A stretch of DNA of 64,000 nucleotides, taken from NCBI RefSeq assembly GCF_000763385.1, contig NZ_JQFA01000004.1, positions 558,001-622,000 on the forward strand, read 5' to 3'. Position 1 is the first letter of the stretch. Each line of letters opens with the position of its first letter. Under the pieces are notes generated by a model. That model was not told the DNA's origin, did not search any database, and worked only from the letters and a program-made list of their open reading frames with translations. Shown one piece after another: positions 1-7,877 of the stretch. This DNA comes from Leptolyngbya sp. KIOST-1. GTDB taxonomy: Bacteria > Cyanobacteriota > Cyanobacteriia > Phormidesmidales > Phormidesmidaceae. The position numbers were made by a program, and so were the translations under genes.

Positions 1-139
1 TGAATTTCAGGCGATCGGTACCCAGGTCGGCCAGCGCATGGCCTCTGCCCTGGCCAATCAGGTCAGCGTCGATCGGGCGATCGCCCAGTCGCAGACCGTC
101 GCTGAGCGGTTTATGCGGCACACGGGGTATATCGAGTAG
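1..139 (+). CDS. C-terminal end of a polyol/sugar ABC transporter substrate-binding protein (partial)
   Basis: An open frame enters from the left edge (first whole codon at base 2) and stops with TAG at 137-139, leaving 45 residues that end in ERFMRHTGYIE. The composition fits the C-terminal helices of an extracytoplasmic solute-binding protein. The assignment rests mainly on position: two permeases, an ATPase and a mannitol-type dehydrogenase follow on the same strand, the order of sorbitol/mannitol transporter operons (SmoE-F-G-K type). The substrate-binding part lies outside the window, so substrate cannot be judged from this piece. Confidence 0.6.
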   Translation, partial: EFQAIGTQVGQRMASALANQVSVDRAIAQSQTVAERFMRHTGYIE

Positions 140-355
140 GTGGGTAGGCGGGTAGGTGGGTGGATGGGTAGGCGGGTGGATGGGTAGATGGGTAGACGGG
201 TGGATGGGTAGATGGGTTGGCGAGTAGTTGCTCTTTCTCAATCCCTAATCCCCAACACCCAACCCTCCCACTCTCCCACTCTCCCACCCTCCCACTCATC
301 CACCCTCCCACTCTCCCACTCATCCACCCTCCCACTCTCCCACTCATCCACCCCT
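140..355. repeat. Low-complexity heptamer-type repeats forming a large imperfect inverted repeat
   Basis: Bases 140-225 are G-rich iterations such as GGGTGGATGGGTAG. Bases 255-350 are C-rich iterations of CCCACTCTCCCACTCATCCA. The right block is roughly the reverse complement of the left, separated by about 30 bases, so the transcript could fold into a long imperfect stem. It lies between the binding-protein gene and the first permease gene. Open frames that cross it are by-products of the repeat. Confidence 0.75.
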
Positions 356-364
356 TTTCCCGTC

Positions 365-1282
365 ATGACCTCATCTATCGCAACCCCTACCCACTCGCCG
401 CCGCCTGCGCGGGCGCGATCGCACCGCTCGATCCCTGCCCGGCTGCTGGTAGCCCCTTCGGTGATTCTGCTGGTGCTCTGGATGGTAGTGCCGCTGGCGA
501 TGGCGATCTGGTTTGCCTTCCAGCGTTACAACCTGCTGATTCCCGAAAATCGTGAGTTTGTCGGCTTTGCCAACTTCACCTACATTCTCACCGACCCCAC
601 CCTGTGGATTTCCATCGGCATCACCCTGGTGCTGGTGGTGTCGGTGCTGGCCATTACCATCGGCCTGGGCACCGTGCTGGCGGTGCTGTTTAACCAGGAG
701 TTTCCCGGTCGGGGCGTGGCGCGGGTGCTGGCAATTTCGCCCTTTTTTGTCATGCCCACGGTCAGCGCCCTGATCTGGAAAAATATGCTGATGCACCCGG
801 TCAACGGGCTATTTGCCCAGGTCACCCGAGGGCTGGGCCTGGGGGCGATTGACTGGTTTGCCAACTTCCCGCTGCTGGCGATCATCATCATCGTGGCCTG
901 GCAGTGGCTGCCCTTTGCCCTGCTAATTTTGCTGACGGCGATTCAGTCCCTCGATACCGACCAGATGGAAGCGGCCCGCATGGATGGTGCGAGCGCGATC
1001 CAGCTGTTTCGCTTTGTGGTGCTGCCTCACCTCAACCGGGCGATCGCCGTGGTCGCCATGATCGAAACGATTTTCTTCCTCACCATCTTTGCCGAAATTT
1101 TCGTCACCACCGGGGGCGGGCCTGGCCTGGCCACCACTAACCTGGCCTACTACATCTACCTCAAAGCGCTGCTGGAGTTCGACGTCGGTGGAGCTTCGGC
1201 GGGCGGCTTGATTGCCGTCGTGCTGGCCAACATCGTGGCGATTTTCTTAATGCGCAGTGTTGCTCGTAATTTGGACACCTGA
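365..1282 (+). CDS. Polyol/sugar ABC transporter permease, SmoF type
   Basis: This 305-residue inner-membrane protein is one of two permease subunits of a carbohydrate ABC importer (binding-protein-dependent transport, MalF/UgpA-like). It has about six hydrophobic segments, the first at roughly residues 25-50. Near residue 200 it carries the EAA loop that docks onto the ATPase (EAARMDGAS, then LP). I chose ATG 365 because the frame upstream only reads through the low-complexity repeat. The stop at 1280-1282 is one base before the start of the next permease, so the two are probably translationally coupled. The exact substrate (mannitol, sorbitol or another polyol) is inferred from the dehydrogenase downstream. 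Confidence 0.88.
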   Translation: MTSSIATPTHSPPPARARSHRSIPARLLVAPSVILLVLWMVVPLAMAIWFAFQRYNLLIPENREFVGFANFTYILTDPTLWISIGITLVLVVSVLAITIGLGTVLAVLFNQEFPGRGVARVLAISPFFVMPTVSALIWKNMLMHPVNGLFAQVTRGLGLGAIDWFANFPLLAIIIIVAWQWLPFALLILLTAIQSLDTDQMEAARMDGASAIQLFRFVVLPHLNRAIAVVAMIETIFFLTIFAEIFVTTGGGPGLATTNLAYYIYLKALLEFDVGGASAGGLIAVVLANIVAIFLMRSVARNLDT

Positions 1283-1283
1283 T

Positions 1284-2105
1284 ATGGCAACTAACCGATC
1301 CCACCGCTGGTGGATTCCGCTGCTGGGCTGGCTGGTGGCCTGCCTGCTGTTCTTCCCGATTTTTTGGATGTTTCTCACCAGCTTTAAGACCGAGGTGGCG
1401 GCGGTGGCCACCCCGCCCCAGCTGTTCTTTCGGCCCACCCTAGAGAACTACGTGGAGGTACAGACCCGAGCCTCGTACTTCAACTTTGCCCTAAATAGCG
1501 TGGTGATTTCCCTGGGGGCAACGATTGTGTCGCTGTTGCTGGCGATTCCGGCGGCCTACGCCATGTCGTTTTTCCCCACCAAGCGCACCAAGGGCACGCT
1601 GGTGTGGATGCTCTCAACCAAGATGCTGCCCGCCGTGGGCGTGCTGGTGCCGATTTACATCCTGGCGCGGGAGACGGGGCTGCTCGACACTCGCATTGGG
1701 TTGATCATTATTTACACCCTGATCAACCTGCCGATTGTGGTGTGGATGATCTACAGCTTCTTCAAAGAAGTGCCGAAGGAAATTCTCGAAGCCGATCGCA
1801 TGGATGGCGCGTCCACCTATCAAGAACTGGTGCATGTGCTGATGCCTCTGGCCCTGCCGGGAATCTTTTCCACCGCCCTGCTCTCGATCATTTTGTCGTG
1901 GAATGAAGCCTTCTGGAGCCTCAATTTGACCACCTTTGATGCGGCTCCATTGACGGCGTTTATTGCGTCATTCTCTAGCCCCCAGGGTTTGTTTTGGGCC
2001 AAGCTGTCGGCGGCCTCTAGTATGGCGATCGCCCCCATTCTCATCTTCGGCTGGTTCAGCCAGCGGCAGCTGGTGCGAGGTCTCACCTTTGGGGCCGTCA
2101 AGTAA
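1284..2105 (+). CDS. Polyol/sugar ABC transporter permease, SmoG type
   Basis: This is the second permease subunit, 273 residues, MalG/UgpE-like. The N-terminal membrane segment (about residues 10-32) is followed by a periplasmic stretch and five further segments. The EAA loop reads EADRMDGAS, almost the same as in the partner. ATG 1284 starts one base after the upstream stop. An in-frame start at 1257 would overlap the partner and is less likely. With the neighbouring permease it should form the heterodimeric membrane channel energised by the ATPase encoded at 2210. Confidence 0.88.
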   Translation: MATNRSHRWWIPLLGWLVACLLFFPIFWMFLTSFKTEVAAVATPPQLFFRPTLENYVEVQTRASYFNFALNSVVISLGATIVSLLLAIPAAYAMSFFPTKRTKGTLVWMLSTKMLPAVGVLVPIYILARETGLLDTRIGLIIIYTLINLPIVVWMIYSFFKEVPKEILEADRMDGASTYQELVHVLMPLALPGIFSTALLSIILSWNEAFWSLNLTTFDAAPLTAFIASFSSPQGLFWAKLSAASSMAIAPILIFGWFSQRQLVRGLTFGAVK

Positions 2106-2124
2106 ACGTCCACAAGAGCCGTGG

Positions 2125-2141
2125 GGTGGGCACTACCCACC
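2125..2141. repeat. Short hairpin GGTGGG-5-CCCACC
   Basis: Six-base arms at 2125-2130 and 2136-2141 face each other across five bases in the gap between the second permease and the ATPase gene. The sequence resembles the GTGGGCA..GCCCACC hairpins at 63615 and 63706, which suggests a dispersed repeat family rather than a strong terminator. There is no T-run after it. Confidence 0.45.
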
Positions 2142-2209
2142 AGCCTTAATTAAACGACATTCCACCCTAAAGAAATTATCTTTTCTCCCATCAATAAGGT
2201 GAGCCACCC

Positions 2210-3412
2210 ATGTCAACCGTCACGTTACGAGATATCCATAAAACCTACGTCGATAACGAAGTGATCAAAGGCGTCGATCTCGACATTCACGACAAAGAAT
2301 TTGTCGTCTTTGTCGGCCCCTCTGGCTGCGGCAAATCGACCCTGCTGCGCATGATCGCCGGGCTCGAAGACATCACCTCTGGCGACCTGCTGGTCGATGG
2401 CGATCGCATGAACGATGTGCCCCCCGACAAGCGCGGGCTGGCCATGGTGTTTCAGACCTACGCCCTCTACCCCCACATGACCGTGGCCGAAAATATGGCC
2501 TTCAGCCTGCGCCTGGCCGGGGTGTCTAAAGAGCGGCGCATGGAGCGGGCGCGGGACGTGGCGCGGGTTTTGCAGCTAGAGCCCCTGCTCGATCGCAAGC
2601 CCAAGGCCCTCTCCGGCGGCCAGCGGCAGCGGGTCGCCATCGGTCGTGCATTAGTTCGTAACCCGAAGGTATTCCTGTTTGACGAGCCCCTGTCGAACCT
2701 GGATGCGTCTTTGCGGGTGCAGATGCGTATCGAGCTGGCGGGGCTGCACGAAAGCCTGCAATCGACCATGATCTACGTCACCCACGACCAGGTGGAGGCC
2801 ATGACCCTGGCCGACAAGATTGTGGTGCTCCAGGGCGGCGTGGTCGAGCAGGTGGGCTCGCCCCTGGAGCTGTACCACCATCCCCGCAACCTGTTTGTGG
2901 CCGGGTTCATTGGCTCGCCCAAGATGAACTTCATGGCGGTGCAGACCGTGGGCGTGCAAGATTCTGGCACCACCGTGCGCTTGCCCGGTGATGCCACCGT
3001 CACTATTCCGGTGCAGCCCAGATCTCTGTCGGCGGGCGATCGCGCCACCCTGGGCATTCGCCCCGAGCACCTGCGGATCGATGCCAGCAACCCTACGCTG
3101 ATGGGTGAGGTCTTGGTGGTGGAGCGCCTGGGCGGCGAAACCTACCTCTACGTCAAGATCGCGGGCGGCGACACCTTTATCGTGCAGACCGACGGCGACA
3201 GTCGGGCCAAGGTGCGCGATCGCGTCCCTGTCGCCATCGACGGCCACCTCTGCCATCTGTTCGACGGCGCAGGCCAGGCGATTCCCAAAGCCGAGCGCCA
3301 TCACCTCACCCTCACCCACCATCCCGAAGTACCCCTACAAACCGAAGCCCCCCTAGAGCAGACCTATGAACAGCCCATCCAACCCCACCAAATCCCTCGT
3401 CAAGCTGAATGA
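2210..3412 (+). CDS. Carbohydrate ABC transporter ATP-binding protein (MalK/SmoK type)
   Basis: This 400-residue cytoplasmic ATPase powers the polyol/sugar importer. The nucleotide-binding domain carries Walker A GPSGCGKST (residues 36-44), the signature LSGGQRQR, Walker B VFLFDEP and the switch histidine in YVTHDQVEAM. After about residue 235 comes the OB-fold/TOBE region typical of MalK-like proteins, with GIRPEHL. The length is a little above the usual 360-375 because of a charged, Gln/Pro-rich tail. ATG 2210 follows AAGGTG at about 12 bases. The last 47 bases overlap the dehydrogenase gene in another frame, which suggests coupled expression. Confidence 0.93.
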   Translation: MSTVTLRDIHKTYVDNEVIKGVDLDIHDKEFVVFVGPSGCGKSTLLRMIAGLEDITSGDLLVDGDRMNDVPPDKRGLAMVFQTYALYPHMTVAENMAFSLRLAGVSKERRMERARDVARVLQLEPLLDRKPKALSGGQRQRVAIGRALVRNPKVFLFDEPLSNLDASLRVQMRIELAGLHESLQSTMIYVTHDQVEAMTLADKIVVLQGGVVEQVGSPLELYHHPRNLFVAGFIGSPKMNFMAVQTVGVQDSGTTVRLPGDATVTIPVQPRSLSAGDRATLGIRPEHLRIDASNPTLMGEVLVVERLGGETYLYVKIAGGDTFIVQTDGDSRAKVRDRVPVAIDGHLCHLFDGAGQAIPKAERHHLTLTHHPEVPLQTEAPLEQTYEQPIQPHQIPRQAE

Positions 3413-4859
3413 GCGATCGCTCGGCCAGCTCAGCGATCGCGTGCGCGTACCCCGCTATGATCGCAGCGCCGTCACCCCCGGCATTGTCCATATTGGGGTC
3501 GGCGGTTTCCATCGCGCCCACCAGGCGCTCTATATGGATAATTACCTGGAGCAAAACCCCGGCAGCGACTGGGCCATCTGCGGCGTCGGCCTGCTGGAGT
3601 TTGACCAGAAAATGCGCGATGCCCTGGAGTCCCAGGATTGTCTGTACACCCTGGTGGAGCGATCGCCCCAGGGCGACAATGCCCGCGTGATCGGCCCGAT
3701 CACCCAATTTCTGTTTGCGCCGGATGACCGGGAAGCGGTGATCGAAACCCTGGCCGACCCCCAGTGCCGCATCGTCACCCTGACCATCACCGAAGGCGGT
3801 TACTACGTGGTCGAGGGTACGGGCGAGTTCGACGTGAATCACCCCACCATTCAGCACGACCTGCAAAACCCTGAGCAGCCCTACGGCGTCTACGGCTTTA
3901 TCACCGCAGCCCTGAAGCGGCGCAGGGATAGAGGAATCAAACCCTTTACCGTGCTCTCCTGCGACAACATTCAGGGCAACGGCGACATGGTGGGCCGCAT
4001 GCTGACCACTTTCGCCAACCTGCAAAACCCCGAGCTTAGCCGCTGGATTCAAGAAAACGTCGCTTTTCCCAACTGCATGGTGGATCGGATCACCCCCGCG
4101 ACCACCCCCGGCGACCTGGAAATGGTGGCCAACCAGTTTGACCTCGACGATGCCTGGCCCGTGGTGGCCGAACCCTTCTTGCAGTGGGTGGTCGAAGATC
4201 GGTTCTGCAACGATCGCCCCGATTGGGAAAGCGTCGGCGTGCAGATGACCGACGACGTCTACCCCTACGAGATGATGAAGATTCGGCTGCTCAACACCAG
4301 CCACCTGCTGTTGGGCTACCTGGGGTCGCTGAAGGGCTACACCTACGCCCACGAGGCCATGGCCGACGCTCAGATTCGCCAGGCGATCGAGCGGCTGATG
4401 GATGAGGTCACCCCCACCCTGCACCCCGTCCCCGGTATCGACGTCACCCAGTACAAGCAAACCTTGGTCGAGCGCTTCTCGAACCCGAAGATTCGCGATC
4501 AGCTAGCCCGGCTCTGCCTCAACAGCTCGGCCAAGCTGCCCAAGTGGGCGCTAGGTTCTATCCGAGACAAGCTGGAGCAAAACGGCTCCATCGACTACCT
4601 CAGTCTCACCATCGCCGCCTGGTTCCGCTACCTCAGCGGCAACGACGATCAGGGGCAAGCCATGCCCATCGACGACCCCATGGCCGATACGCTCACAGAA
4701 CGGGCCAGAGCTGGCGGCAAAGACCCCATGCCGCTGCTGAATCTGACGGATGTCTTCGGCGATCTCTCCCAGTCGGTGCGATTTGTCGAGGCGGTCACCC
4801 AGCACCTGCACCACCTCCATGAGTCGGGCACCGAAGCCACCCTGGCCAAGCTGCTATAG
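3366..4859 (+). CDS. Mannitol/polyol 2-dehydrogenase family protein (long-chain)
   Basis: This 497-residue protein fits the long-chain mannitol dehydrogenase family (MtlK/DalD/UxaB), which oxidises polyols such as mannitol or arabitol to ketoses with NAD(P). It shows the N-terminal nucleotide-binding motif GVGGFHRAHQ at about residues 40-50. The catalytic region is around residues 302-315, with MKIRLLNTSH, matching the Lys-Asn-His set of the family. ATG 3366 lies inside the ATPase gene (47-base overlap). No later in-frame ATG or GTG precedes the conserved N-terminus, so the overlap is probably real. Placed after a complete polyol ABC transporter, it should feed imported polyol into central metabolism. 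The substrate cannot be fixed from sequence. Confidence 0.88.
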   Translation: MNSPSNPTKSLVKLNERSLGQLSDRVRVPRYDRSAVTPGIVHIGVGGFHRAHQALYMDNYLEQNPGSDWAICGVGLLEFDQKMRDALESQDCLYTLVERSPQGDNARVIGPITQFLFAPDDREAVIETLADPQCRIVTLTITEGGYYVVEGTGEFDVNHPTIQHDLQNPEQPYGVYGFITAALKRRRDRGIKPFTVLSCDNIQGNGDMVGRMLTTFANLQNPELSRWIQENVAFPNCMVDRITPATTPGDLEMVANQFDLDDAWPVVAEPFLQWVVEDRFCNDRPDWESVGVQMTDDVYPYEMMKIRLLNTSHLLLGYLGSLKGYTYAHEAMADAQIRQAIERLMDEVTPTLHPVPGIDVTQYKQTLVERFSNPKIRDQLARLCLNSSAKLPKWALGSIRDKLEQNGSIDYLSLTIAAWFRYLSGNDDQGQAMPIDDPMADTLTERARAGGKDPMPLLNLTDVFGDLSQSVRFVEAVTQHLHHLHESGTEATLAKLL

Positions 4860-5034
4860 CGACCCTGGTTAGGATTCGGTATAAGTGGTTGAAGGCTGAG
4901 ATCTAGGCAACATCTCGACTAAACTGGCGGCGGCACTTTCTGGTGGCGGGCAAGCCCACTGGGGCAGATGACGATCGCATGCCTCAGTGATAAGCTGCGG
5001 AAAGTTTGTCTCGATAGATTAATCACTTAGATCC

Positions 5035-5928
5035 ATGAATCCCCTGATTGAGCGCATCCAGACCAGCCTGCTTGATTTGGTTGGGCAGTTCATTCAGCTC
5101 TTGCCGGGGATCCTGATTGGGCTGGTGGTGGTGCTAATGACCGGGTATGCCGCCAAGGTGACCCAGCGGCTGGTGCGAAAGATGACCCAGCGACTGGTGC
5201 CCAGCCGATCGCTACAGCTGCTGGCCGTGCAGGTGACGCGCATTGGCACCTGGGTCGCGGGCATTATCATTGCGGCGGTGGTGGCGTTTCCTGACCTGCG
5301 GTTGGGCGATGTGATTGGGCTATTGGGGCTGGGTTCGGTGGCGATCGGCTTTGCCTTTCAGGACATTTTTAAGAACTTTTTGGCGGGCATTTTGCTGCTG
5401 GTGGAAGAGCCCTTTCGCCTGGGCGATCAGGTGATGATGTGCGACTTTGAGGGCACGGTAGAAGCGATTAAAATTCGCTCGACCCAGCTGCGCACCTATA
5501 CCGGGGAGTTGGTCGAAATTCCCAACGCGATCGTGTTTACCAACCCGGTTCGGGTGCTGACTGCCTACGGCAGCCGTCGTACCGACCTGGCGATCGGGGT
5601 GGACTACACCACGCCTCTGCCCCTGGCCAAGCGGACCTTTCTGGCGGTGCTCGATCGCGCCGAGGGGGTGCTGAATGACCCGGCCCCGGAGGTGGATGTG
5701 GTGGGCTTTGGTGACAGCTCCATCGACTTTAAGGTGCGATACTGGACCACGCCCCAGATGGCGGTGGTGCGCCGCATTCAAACCCAGGTGGCGATGGCGC
5801 TCAAAGCCGCCTGCGACGAGGCCGGGATTTCGATTCCCTACCCCATTCGCACGGTACATCTGTTTGATCAGACCCAGTTTGAGGAGAGCAAGCGCCTGGG
5901 CAACGGTGCTGGAGATCTGTCTAGATAG
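5035..5928 (+). CDS. MscS-family mechanosensitive ion channel
   Basis: This 297-residue membrane protein releases osmolytes on hypo-osmotic shock in the MscS family. Transmembrane segments lie at about residues 16-40, 60-85 and 90-120. The third is the pore helix, followed by the beta domain signature (GFAFQDIFKNFLAGILLLVEEP split over residues 103-125, then FRLGDQV). The C-terminal domain contains the usual VPYPIRTVHL-like end (IPYPIRTVHL). Size and layout match E. coli MscS (286 residues). It stands alone between the polyol operon and the oppositely oriented hemerythrin cluster. Confidence 0.92.
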   Translation: MNPLIERIQTSLLDLVGQFIQLLPGILIGLVVVLMTGYAAKVTQRLVRKMTQRLVPSRSLQLLAVQVTRIGTWVAGIIIAAVVAFPDLRLGDVIGLLGLGSVAIGFAFQDIFKNFLAGILLLVEEPFRLGDQVMMCDFEGTVEAIKIRSTQLRTYTGELVEIPNAIVFTNPVRVLTAYGSRRTDLAIGVDYTTPLPLAKRTFLAVLDRAEGVLNDPAPEVDVVGFGDSSIDFKVRYWTTPQMAVVRRIQTQVAMALKAACDEAGISIPYPIRTVHLFDQTQFEESKRLGNGAGDLSR

Positions 5929-5955
5929 TAGGGGCGCAGCATGCTACGCCCCTAC
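5928..5955. terminator. Perfect 9-bp hairpin just after the mscS-like gene
   Basis: GTAGGGGCG (5928-5936) and CGCCCCTAC (5947-5955) are exact complements around a ten-base loop, starting on the last base of the channel gene's stop codon. There is no strong T-tract, so it could be a factor-dependent terminator or an mRNA-stabilising structure. A related stem (GTAGGGGCAAAC/GTTTGCCCCTAC) occurs at 29622, pointing to a dispersed cyanobacterial repeat. Confidence 0.55.
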
Positions 5956-6120
5956 GAGGTTCCTGAGTATGAATTGAGGTCTCCTGAAGCGGCTTTTGGT
6001 TGGCCTGATTGATTCACGCTCGGAGCAGACGGGCCGGAGGCCCATCCCATAAGAGGCTGGCCTTTTGGGCCTCAAGGGCTTGGGAAAAAATCTTGTGAGA
6101 TAGCTGTCTCGGCTGTCCAC

Positions 6121-6552
6121 CTACGCGGGCGCTGCGCTGCGAATGCAGCGGCCAATGTGGGTGTCGATTTTGAGAATGTGGCTGGTCAACCAGTCCACCA
6201 GTTTTTCGTAAATCTCCAGGGCAACGGCATCGCTGGCGTCGCTGGCTTTGTACTGATCGTGCAGGTGGCCAAAGGTTTCGATGAAAGTGGCGTGGGCCTG
6301 CTGGTTGACCTCGGCAATCGGGCATTTGTGCCTGGCGGCGCAGGCTTCTTCGTGCTCGAAGTGCCACTCGGCGTAGAACTTGAGAAAGGCAAACAGCTTT
6401 TTGATCGCGGTAGCGCCTTTGCGGTGGGCGATCGCCTGTCCCAGATCGTTGACGGCGGCGATCAACTCCTTGTGGTGGGCGTCGATCATGGGGACGCCCG
6501 TGCTGAGGGAGTCGTCCCAGGTGAAGGTTTGGATTGTGGTTGTAGGGTTCAT
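6121..6552 (-). CDS. Bacteriohemerythrin-like protein
   Basis: This 143-residue four-helix protein belongs to the hemerythrin family, which binds oxygen through a carboxylate-bridged di-iron site. Expected ligands can be placed: H27 (IDAHHKEL), H64 and E68 (HFEHEE), H87 (AHATF), H125 and D130 (HILKID). In the usual H-x3-H pair before the fourth helix, the first histidine appears to be N83 here (EVNQQAH), so one ligand may be missing or supplied by another residue such as H75. It is the last gene of a minus-strand run that begins with a protoglobin. Its start is about 100 bases from the stop of the small membrane gene upstream, so co-transcription is possible but not shown. Confidence 0.9.
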   Translation of the reverse strand: MNPTTTIQTFTWDDSLSTGVPMIDAHHKELIAAVNDLGQAIAHRKGATAIKKLFAFLKFYAEWHFEHEEACAARHKCPIAEVNQQAHATFIETFGHLHDQYKASDASDAVALEIYEKLVDWLTSHILKIDTHIGRCIRSAAPA

Positions 6553-6655
6553 GGGGAGAGGGGGGTTAGGGAGCGATGGGGATGAGGAGATAGAGGGGTG
6601 GAGAAGTTTTGAGTGCTTAATTTTGAAGTAGGGCGTAAACCCTGAAATTCAACGC

Positions 6656-6862
6656 TCACAACCTATCTTTCACGGCTTCATGATTCGCCATCAGTAGCGG
6701 TACGAGGGTAGTCAGCCAGAGGGCCAGGGCACTGTCGTAGGGCAGGGTGAGGTTGAGCCAGATCCACAGCATGATCCCCAGACCGGGCAGGCTGGTGATC
6801 CAGTCGGCCAGTTTGAGCAGGCCCAGAAAACCTTGCAATAGTCGCAACGTGCCGTGGGACAT
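6656..6862 (-). CDS. Small hydrophobic protein, unknown function
   Basis: The frame encodes 68 residues with a long hydrophobic stretch (about residues 20-60) that could form one or two membrane helices, and a charged C-terminus (EAVKDRL). The ATG at 6862 begins two bases after the stop of the DUF4388 gene and is preceded by AAGGTAAGGTG, a plausible ribosome site. I do not recognise the family. Tight spacing and hydrophobicity favour a real gene, but a chance open frame cannot be excluded. Confidence 0.5.
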   Translation of the reverse strand: MSHGTLRLLQGFLGLLKLADWITSLPGLGIMLWIWLNLTLPYDSALALWLTTLVPLLMANHEAVKDRL

Positions 6863-6864
6863 GG

Positions 6865-7740
6865 CTACACCTTACCTTTGAGAAAACCAACCAGGTTTTG
6901 CAGAAACGACTGACTCACCGGGGGGGCCGCACCAGCGGCGATCGGGTCGGGGCCGGAGGCGAGAGGGGGTTCGGGGTCTGCCTCTAGCAGGTCAAGGGCC
7001 GATGCGGGGGGAGCAGCCATCAGCGGCATTTCTTCGGCCAGGCCAGTGACAATCAGCCGAAAAGCAATCTGCTGAGCCTTGGCCACGGGCAGGTTGAGCT
7101 GTTGAGCAATGTCGGCCAGGGCCATCGTGCCGTTGGTAAATTCCCACACCTGCCACTCGTTGGGGTTGAGGCGCAGGTTGGGTTTGCTCTCGACCACGCT
7201 GACTAGGGCTGAGGAGGGAGCGGGCAGTTTTTCCTCAAGGGCATGCCAGTCTTTCAGCGCCCGCAGCCCGGCCAGGGTGACATCGGTAGCCGTGGCAATC
7301 AGCCCGGTCATTTCCGTCCTGGCAATGGGCGCTTTGGGGTCAAATTGAAACCAGCCGTCAGAGAGGGCAAACAGGGCGCACACCTGGCGCATCACCTGAG
7401 TGTAGAACAGCAGCTTGAGCTGTTCGGCGGTCAGCACGCCCTGATTTTTGAGGCACAGCCCCAGGGGAGTGTTGATCTGGCAGGTCTGGGCCAGCCGGGA
7501 GACGGCGTTGTCGCCCATCCAGCCCCGCTGGGCAATCAGGCGCATGAGGCCGCGCTGGTCAAGGGCATTGCCAGCGGCCACAATTTGTCCCTGGTTGAAC
7601 CAGATGTGGTGGTTGTGGCGTTCGGTAGTCTGGGTGTCGGCCAGGGTGCAGATGGTGAGCAACCCGGTTTTGTTGCCCTGTTCCAGTAGCTGAAACAGTT
7701 CTGGCAGGGAGAAATCGGCGAGGTATCCAGTGACAGTCAT
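6865..7740 (-). CDS. DUF4388 (PATAN-like) domain protein
   Basis: This 291-residue soluble protein begins with a DUF4388/PATAN-like domain (GYLADFSLPELFQLLEQ, then KTGLLTI and IWFNQGQIVAA, about residues 4-110). That domain is common in cyanobacterial and myxobacterial response regulators and in proteins linked to MglA-type GTPases. A second winged-helix-like part follows at about residues 195-240 (NEWQVWEFTNGTMALADIAQQL). The C-terminal 50 residues are Pro/Ala-rich and look disordered. It follows the GTPase gene with about 140 bases between. I infer that it is an adaptor or effector of the GTPase/Roadblock pair. Confidence 0.8.
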   Translation of the reverse strand: MTVTGYLADFSLPELFQLLEQGNKTGLLTICTLADTQTTERHNHHIWFNQGQIVAAGNALDQRGLMRLIAQRGWMGDNAVSRLAQTCQINTPLGLCLKNQGVLTAEQLKLLFYTQVMRQVCALFALSDGWFQFDPKAPIARTEMTGLIATATDVTLAGLRALKDWHALEEKLPAPSSALVSVVESKPNLRLNPNEWQVWEFTNGTMALADIAQQLNLPVAKAQQIAFRLIVTGLAEEMPLMAAPPASALDLLEADPEPPLASGPDPIAAGAAPPVSQSFLQNLVGFLKGKV

Positions 7741-7877
7741 GGGAGGTATCCCTTTGGCTGGGAGAGAGAAGGGGTGCTGGGGTGCTGGGTGCTGTACTGG
7801 GATGTCTTCAACGTGGCATCCGTAAATCCCGCAGGGTGACGGGTGATGTTGCAGGATTGCAAGGGGGCTCTGAGGGG

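Noticed and set aside
111..347. Minus-strand 78-codon frame reading repeated MSGRVGGW
   Set aside because: It is only the translation of the low-complexity heptamer repeats and has no real protein character.
5320..5859. Long minus-strand frame opposite the MscS gene
   Set aside because: It is the antisense shadow of a gene with clear MscS motifs. High GC makes such frames common here, and similar long shadows occur opposite pyrD, nrtC and the second O-antigen-ligase gene.
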